The notes under the pieces were generated by a model that had not been told where the DNA came from, did no database searches, and saw only the letters and a list, made by a program, of their open reading frames with translations. A DNA stretch of 17,763 nt from Desulfobacterales bacterium (GTDB taxonomy: Bacteria > Desulfobacterota > Desulfobacteria > Desulfobacterales > 4be13), in NCBI GenBank assembly GCA_029934695.1, contig JAOZLU010000081.1, positions 1 to 17,763 of the forward strand, written 5' to 3'. Positions 14,501-17,763 of this stretch are shown here, in pieces; positions within the stretch are counted from its first letter, which is position 1; each line of letters opens with the position of its first letter. The translations under genes and the position numbers were made by a program.

Positions 14501-17500
14501 TCGTCTGCTTTATAATATTTTATCTCATAATTGTCATCTTCACCCTCAATGACGACAAGATAAGCTTTGTTGTCTATGGCAGAGCAGGTATAATAATGGG
14601 CATTTTTGATGTCCACAGTGGCTGGTTCCACGCCGGCCGGGTTGGCAAACTCATGATATGTTTCATTCAGTTTGAATGTGCCAGGTTTCGTCGGGTCAGA
14701 CTTGGGTTCGTCGAGATTTGACTGAGCCATTGTGTGCCATGGATCAGAAGGAGTCTCCGCGGGCCAGGGCACATAAAAGGATTTGGGATTATAATATATT
14801 TTGTTATAGCCTGGCCATTGGGATTTCCACAGCATTTTAAAGTCGGCATTATATTTATAGGTCGGATAGGCCGGATTATCCTTCTTCGTAATGTCGTCAT
14901 ATCCCCCGATAATGTCCTTTGCATTCCAGCCTGGAAAATTGTCGGCGTTGTCAAAAATCAGGCGCCATCCATTTCCGTAATCGGCCGTTGAGTCTATATC
15001 AACACCGAATTTCCCTGCTTTTTCATCGGTTACAAACTCCCCGTCCATACTTGAGGAATCATCCAGTATGAACATGATGTTGGCAGGGGGACCGGCCTGA
15101 GTGTCATCTCCGCTGCTGGCAGCAAGCGTGTTGGAAAGCTCCAGGCATACATAGGGTTCTATGGTTGTTGTCACAGCCTGCCCAGGAATACTTGTGCTTG
15201 TTGTTGTCGAGCCGACAGTGGATGTGGTTGATGTGGAACTCGTACTGGTGGATGTGGTGGATGTGGAACTCGAAGAGGTCGTGGAGCTGGTGGTGCTGCT
15301 TGTGGTCGTGGTCGCTATAGTGCTTGTAGTTGTGGACGAAGTCGTTGTAGTCGTAGTTTCAACTGTTTTAAAGATGACCTCAATTTCATGGTCTATCTTG
15401 ATAGTATGTGAAGGAAAAGTATAAGTCTTATCTGCTCCCAGTGCTACCGTCTCCCAATCCCCATCCAGAGGTTTCACCTTGACAGAGTCCACCTCACATC
15501 CTGAAACAGTGGTGATGGAATATGTCTGTGCTTCCTCCCATTTCAATACACTTTCACCCGCCGGAGATATGCTCCCGCCGCATGAAGCTCCATCTTCGCT
15601 TATTGAGGCTGTTATCGTAGCAGGGTAATTCTGCTCCCCTTCATCCTGGCTGCATATCACAGGAATAGGAGGAAGCTCTGTCTCCGCTCCGTCAACTTCA
15701 TAAGTTATATGTAAGCTGGGCGACGTATCTATTCCGCCGATATCCTGTGACTTGGCCCGTCTTACTCCTGCTCCGGACTCAACTTCAAATATAAAAGCCA
15801 TGCTGTTCCCGGGCAGCCATCCGTCTCTTCCCACAATTTCCTCAACTATACCTTTGATCTCCGGTGTTTTATACAAGACATTAAGAGACCACTCATTAGG
15901 AGACCACGGAACAGATACGCCGGTTCGCTTGGTTCGGTCATTTCTGCCAGTGGGCAGGTCGGGTTCGATGTCATCAATCTTGTCATTCATATCAAATGCT
16001 GGCGCATCATCAACGGCCTCTCCATATATCTCCAGGGCGACATCACTGTCACCAGAAGATTCATAAGCGTTAAATTCTATGTATGCCTCATTGATTGTAG
16101 CATCCTTAGGCACAGTGATGTTCTGGAAACGGATGCCGACCAGACTTTTCAATTTCTGATCACCCTTTCTGCCAAAGTCCAGTTTGCTGCTGTCCATCCT
16201 GTCCATCACTCCGGGAATTTTGCCTGCATCCGGATTTATTTCCTCGCCTTCTGGTGGGCGGCAGAAGGCTGCGTAGATTTCACCGCTGTCATAGTTAATC
16301 GAAACCGGAATCGGATCATCTGTATTCCCTTGAGACACTCCGTTTACAAAAACATTTCCTGTCGAATACCCATTGTTGGGAGTTATTGTAAAATCCAGAG
16401 TTGCTCCGTCAGGCACGGTAATATAGCCCTCATCATCTATTGTGTAGCCTGTCGGAACTTCAATAGCTCCGCCGTCCTCCGGAGACCATGTCACTTTGAA
16501 TTTGTGGGCCTTTGCAAAGGTTACTTCGATTGTATGGTTGTCAATGACAGCTCCGGTGGTGTATGTTTCTCTGTCGCCGGACAATTCCCCGTAAGGTGTC
16601 TGTCCCTCTATCACCTTAATCTCTTTTACAACGAATCCCTCAGAAGGTGTTATTCCAAAAGAACCTGTGCTAAGCCCCTCAACCTGTATTGATTCGGGGG
16701 TTATAGCTCCGTTGCCCTCTGCGGAAACCTGGGCTGTCACCGTATATGTGTCTTTTTTGAAATTTGCAACGATCTCATAGTTATCTTTGATTTCCAGAAC
16801 ATAAGTGCCTATTCCTGTATTTTCATCTGTGGTCAAAGTACCTGCTCCACCCAATGTAACCGTAACTGTATCCAGCACATATCCGTCATCGGGATCTATT
16901 GTAAATGTTTTGAGCGTACCCCAGGCCACATCTGTCAGACTGCTCGGACCTATACTTCCGGCAACTTCTCCGACTGACGCAGTTACATCAAATTGCTTTA
17001 GTTTGAAAGTTGCATTTACAAAACGAGTGTTGTCAACCACATTGCTGAAGGTGTAAGAGAATTCTGTTTGTCCATCTGTGATCGTCTGCTCGCCGCCATC
17101 TGTTGTCACTGTGGCAATCTCATAACCTTCGTCTGTTTTTGCTGATATCGTAACTGACTGATTGCTGCCATGCGAGACATTAACTGGCAGAACAGGGGCT
17201 ATGCTTCCACCACCACCTATTGTGCCTGTTATCGAATATTCTTTTAACTTGAAGGTCACCTCAATTGACTGATTGGCTTTGACTGGTGCGAAGGTAAAGG
17301 CGTTATCTGTCAATGTCATGTCTGCTGCATCCCCTCCTTCCGGTGTCACTTTGACAAGATTACCCACCACCTCATATCCGTTATCTGTGTCGGGGGTTAC
17401 TGTGTATGTCGGTTCACTCCCCCAGTCCACTGTGAGTGTACCCGGTGATATGGTTCCTCCAACGTCTCCTGCAACCGAGGCTGTTATCGTATATGTGAGT

Positions 17501-17763
17501 ATCTTAAAGGTTGCAGTGATGGTATAGTCAGCATCAACATTGAATGTAAATTCATTTTCACTGTCCAGAGTCACAGGTATGGAGGCACCGCTTGGTTCGC
17601 CTGCCAGAAATTTTTGAAGGACAACGCCATCCACTTCATAGCCGGTATTGGGTTCTATTGTAAATATCGGCGTGTCTTCCCGGTCCATCGGAATATCGCT
17701 CGAACCTGAATCTGGTATGGTTCCGGTTTCTCCGTCATTATCATACGAGATGGTTCCGCCGCC
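11518..17763 (-). CDS. Giant PilY1-like type IV pilus adhesin, N-terminus outside window
   Basis: 2081 residues are visible. The frame stays open to the window edge, so the Met at 17688 is internal and the true start lies beyond 17763. Order from the visible N-side: six Gly-rich repeats of about 75-85 residues (about 1-505), each with GGxIxP, a TITPDxGY block and an xVTFK end, typical of divergent InlB-type repeats; a DNRLRE/CBM-like beta domain (about 510-690); a seventh repeat (about 700-800); a Thr/Ser linker (about 800-870); a von Willebrand A domain with an intact MIDAS (DDSSS from 901, Thr1212, Asp1258 in MTDG); a PilY1 C-terminal beta-propeller (GANDGMLHAFDADNG and after); a 14-Asp tract (2044-2057); and the end VAYWKEIVD, like the SWRE-type ends of other PilY1 proteins. 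PilY1 acts at the pilus tip in adhesion, surface sensing and retraction control. No minor pilin is in the window; they may lie to the right. Confidence 0.88.
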   Translation of the reverse strand, partial: GGGTISYDNDGETGTIPDSGSSDIPMDREDTPIFTIEPNTGYEVDGVVLQKFLAGEPSGASIPVTLDSENEFTFNVDADYTITATFKILTYTITASVAGDVGGTISPGTLTVDWGSEPTYTVTPDTDNGYEVVGNLVKVTPEGGDAADMTLTDNAFTFAPVKANQSIEVTFKLKEYSITGTIGGGGSIAPVLPVNVSHGSNQSVTISAKTDEGYEIATVTTDGGEQTITDGQTEFSYTFSNVVDNTRFVNATFKLKQFDVTASVGEVAGSIGPSSLTDVAWGTLKTFTIDPDDGYVLDTVTVTLGGAGTLTTDENTGIGTYVLEIKDNYEIVANFKKDTYTVTAQVSAEGNGAITPESIQVEGLSTGSFGITPSEGFVVKEIKVIEGQTPYGELSGDRETYTTGAVIDNHTIEVTFAKAHKFKVTWSPEDGGAIEVPTGYTIDDEGYITVPDGATLDFTITPNNGYSTGNVFVNGVSQGNTDDPIPVSINYDSGEIYAAFCRPPEGEEINPDAGKIPGVMDRMDSSKLDFGRKGDQKLKSLVGIRFQNITVPKDATINEAYIEFNAYESSGDSDVALEIYGEAVDDAPAFDMNDKIDDIEPDLPTGRNDRTKRTGVSVPWSPNEWSLNVLYKTPEIKGIVEEIVGRDGWLPGNSMAFIFEVESGAGVRRAKSQDIGGIDTSPSLHITYEVDGAETELPPIPVICSQDEGEQNYPATITASISEDGASCGGSISPAGESVLKWEEAQTYSITTVSGCEVDSVKVKPLDGDWETVALGADKTYTFPSHTIKIDHEIEVIFKTVETTTTTTSSTTTSTIATTTTSSTTSSTTSSSSTSTTSTSTSSTSTTSTVGSTTTSTSIPGQAVTTTIEPYVCLELSNTLAASSGDDTQAGPPANIMFILDDSSSMDGEFVTDEKAGKFGVDIDSTADYGNGWRLIFDNADNFPGWNAKDIIGGYDDITKKDNPAYPTYKYNADFKMLWKSQWPGYNKIYYNPKSFYVPWPAETPSDPWHTMAQSNLDEPKSDPTKPGTFKLNETYHEFANPAGVEPATVDIKNAHYYTCSAIDNKAYLVVIEGEDDNYEIKYYKADDERADCHDATASAAHAAEVKSLPEKTADQVPDDVKVTDASAARQNFANWFTFYRRRESVSKGAVAKVIRDMNEGINVGFITIHVLDTSDPNYSVDPIKPVLSMDSNANKSELIQALYDIEPTSGTPLRKSLQEVGKYFDKGSSSKIDTSSPYLSEADGGSCQKSFAILMTDGYWNKASPGVGDKDGDGCSDTLADVAQYYYDKDLADDLPNLVSKKHYDESEGSSMHQHMNTYTVGFGVKGEIAPSVYENCQLNCSPGCCPSSWDCPDTKPKKVDDLFHAAVNGRGEYMNASSPEELEEALKKLASVIEAQLLGGVSAGSAASGPVLQSDTDLYMPSYETVTWKGDLKAYRLDETTGSFSFSDYRWSANEQLAATDWESRKVFTYNETEDGILFKSDTNFDKLTDRQKRLLRDGSDDVRAKAIMDYVKGDRTNEPTSSFRTRDEIRVDEGKVVVKSGILGDIIHARPMHRKQTAAHAGNIIYTGANDGMLHAFDADNGNEVFAYIPNLIFDKLVRLANPEYGHEYFVDIGPYAKKITSGPDEIAGKTLLVGGLGKGGKGYYCLDISTPMDFSAGNVKWEYPKSPYNETEGCMMKLEDDVVNIKGYPCSSDENMGFSFSRAYIVNSNIGYDPESPGDNSNDQWVVIFGNGYDSSSNKAALYILDAATGEPVRAPIVVAGDDTKCNGLSTPLLTDLIADTRGRIDYAYAGDLQGNLWKFDLTDPDPANWGVAYGGHPLFKTKDNQPITTEPNGLKHCTSPGYIITFGTGKLLTLTDASDRSQQSIYAVWDWAEAWSFIGTDPDGKHLGKRGNSTNPEKGAPLESGGESNVFLMEQKLDEAEAEEVEWFKPELGASSDGRHVGWYIDLPAGERIIDDVIVRVGKIIASSVIPSIDEGDPCSPGGGISYGLHILTACNGKNITPEDVDPSSPATIIECGDDDCIYTSSENSSESGGGGTGDDDDDDDDDDDDDDEEDKETPTRVDRPSNVAYWKEIVD
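11593..11634 (-). repeat. Asp-codon tract (14 Asp) near the PilY1 C-terminus
   Basis: Fourteen consecutive GAT/GAC codons in mixed order, preceded by GGGGTG and followed by EED. The interruption of GAT by GAC limits simple slippage, but the tract is still a trinucleotide repeat and may vary in length between strains. Confidence 0.9.
15218..15272 (-). repeat. 30-bp tandem repeat in the Thr/Ser linker
   Basis: gtggatgtggttgatgtggaactcg (15218-15242) recurs at 15248-15272 with one change, a period of 30 bp or ten codons, inside the Thr/Ser linker coding region (about 15160-15365). It suggests growth of the linker by unequal recombination. Confidence 0.75.

Noticed and set aside
15191..15360. 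Possible CRISPR-like or VNTR array
   Set aside because: The repeats are in-frame Thr/Ser codons with no unique spacers; only one clear 30-bp period is present.
15161..15424. Plus-strand frame of 87 codons rich in Val
   Set aside because: It is the complement of the Thr/Ser linker codons of the PilY1-like gene; composition explains the open frame.
17686..17688. Met at 17688 as the real start of the PilY1-like protein
   Set aside because: The frame stays open for 25 more codons to the edge, and the upstream residues (GGGTIS) begin another InlB-type repeat; there is no signal peptide after this Met.

Overview
The window looks like chromosomal DNA of a Gram-negative anaerobe, most likely a Desulfobacterota (delta-proteobacterial sulfate-reducer type, Desulfobacterales-like). 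The basis is the gene mix: DUF1015, a FmdB-type zinc ribbon, hflK/hflC, a PEP-CTERM peptide, groESL followed by a LysM protein, and a very large PilY1 with a DUF4124 partner. Base composition is moderate and intergenic DNA is AT-rich. This placement is inference from gene content; no rRNA or other phylogenetic marker is present.

Layout. 43-1356 (+) is a DUF1015 protein, convergent with a minus-strand pair (1473-2539): a TrmN6-like N6-adenine methyltransferase overlapping a DciA/DUF721 protein by 4 bp. 2800-2982 (+) is a 60-residue PEP-CTERM peptide that is almost only signal peptide plus sorting signal, with its own promoter and terminator. 3248-5349 (+) is hflK-hflC, the membrane SPFH complex that modulates FtsH. 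It shares a bidirectional terminator with a convergent 32-codon gene at 5444-5542 (-). That gene encodes a bS22/AURKAIP1-COX24-type ribosomal micro-protein and has a TTG start behind a near-perfect Shine-Dalgarno. 5558-6240 is non-coding and packed with nested inverted repeats.

6241-6798 (+) is an unrecognised protein with two HExxH motifs. A run of ten A lies at its 3' end, followed by a FmdB-type zinc-ribbon protein (6905-7177). groES-groEL (7456-9440) has a strong terminator, then a near-perfect 33-nt palindrome, then an exported LysM protein with two similar C-terminal modules (9605-10735).

The right third, on the minus strand, is one enormous exported PilY1-like protein (11518 to beyond 17763; 2081 residues visible, N-terminus outside the window). 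It runs: six InlB/Listeria-type repeats, a DNRLRE-like beta domain, a seventh repeat, a Thr/Ser linker, a von Willebrand A domain with an intact metal site, a PilY1 beta-propeller, and a 14-Asp tract near the C-terminus. A DUF4124 coiled-coil protein follows it, probably in the same transcript.

There is no CRISPR array, transposase, tRNA or rRNA. The most unusual items are the ribosomal micro-gene, the minimal PEP-CTERM peptide, the cluster of inverted repeats around 5976-6206, and the composite PilY1 adhesin. I do not see a clearly new multi-gene system.
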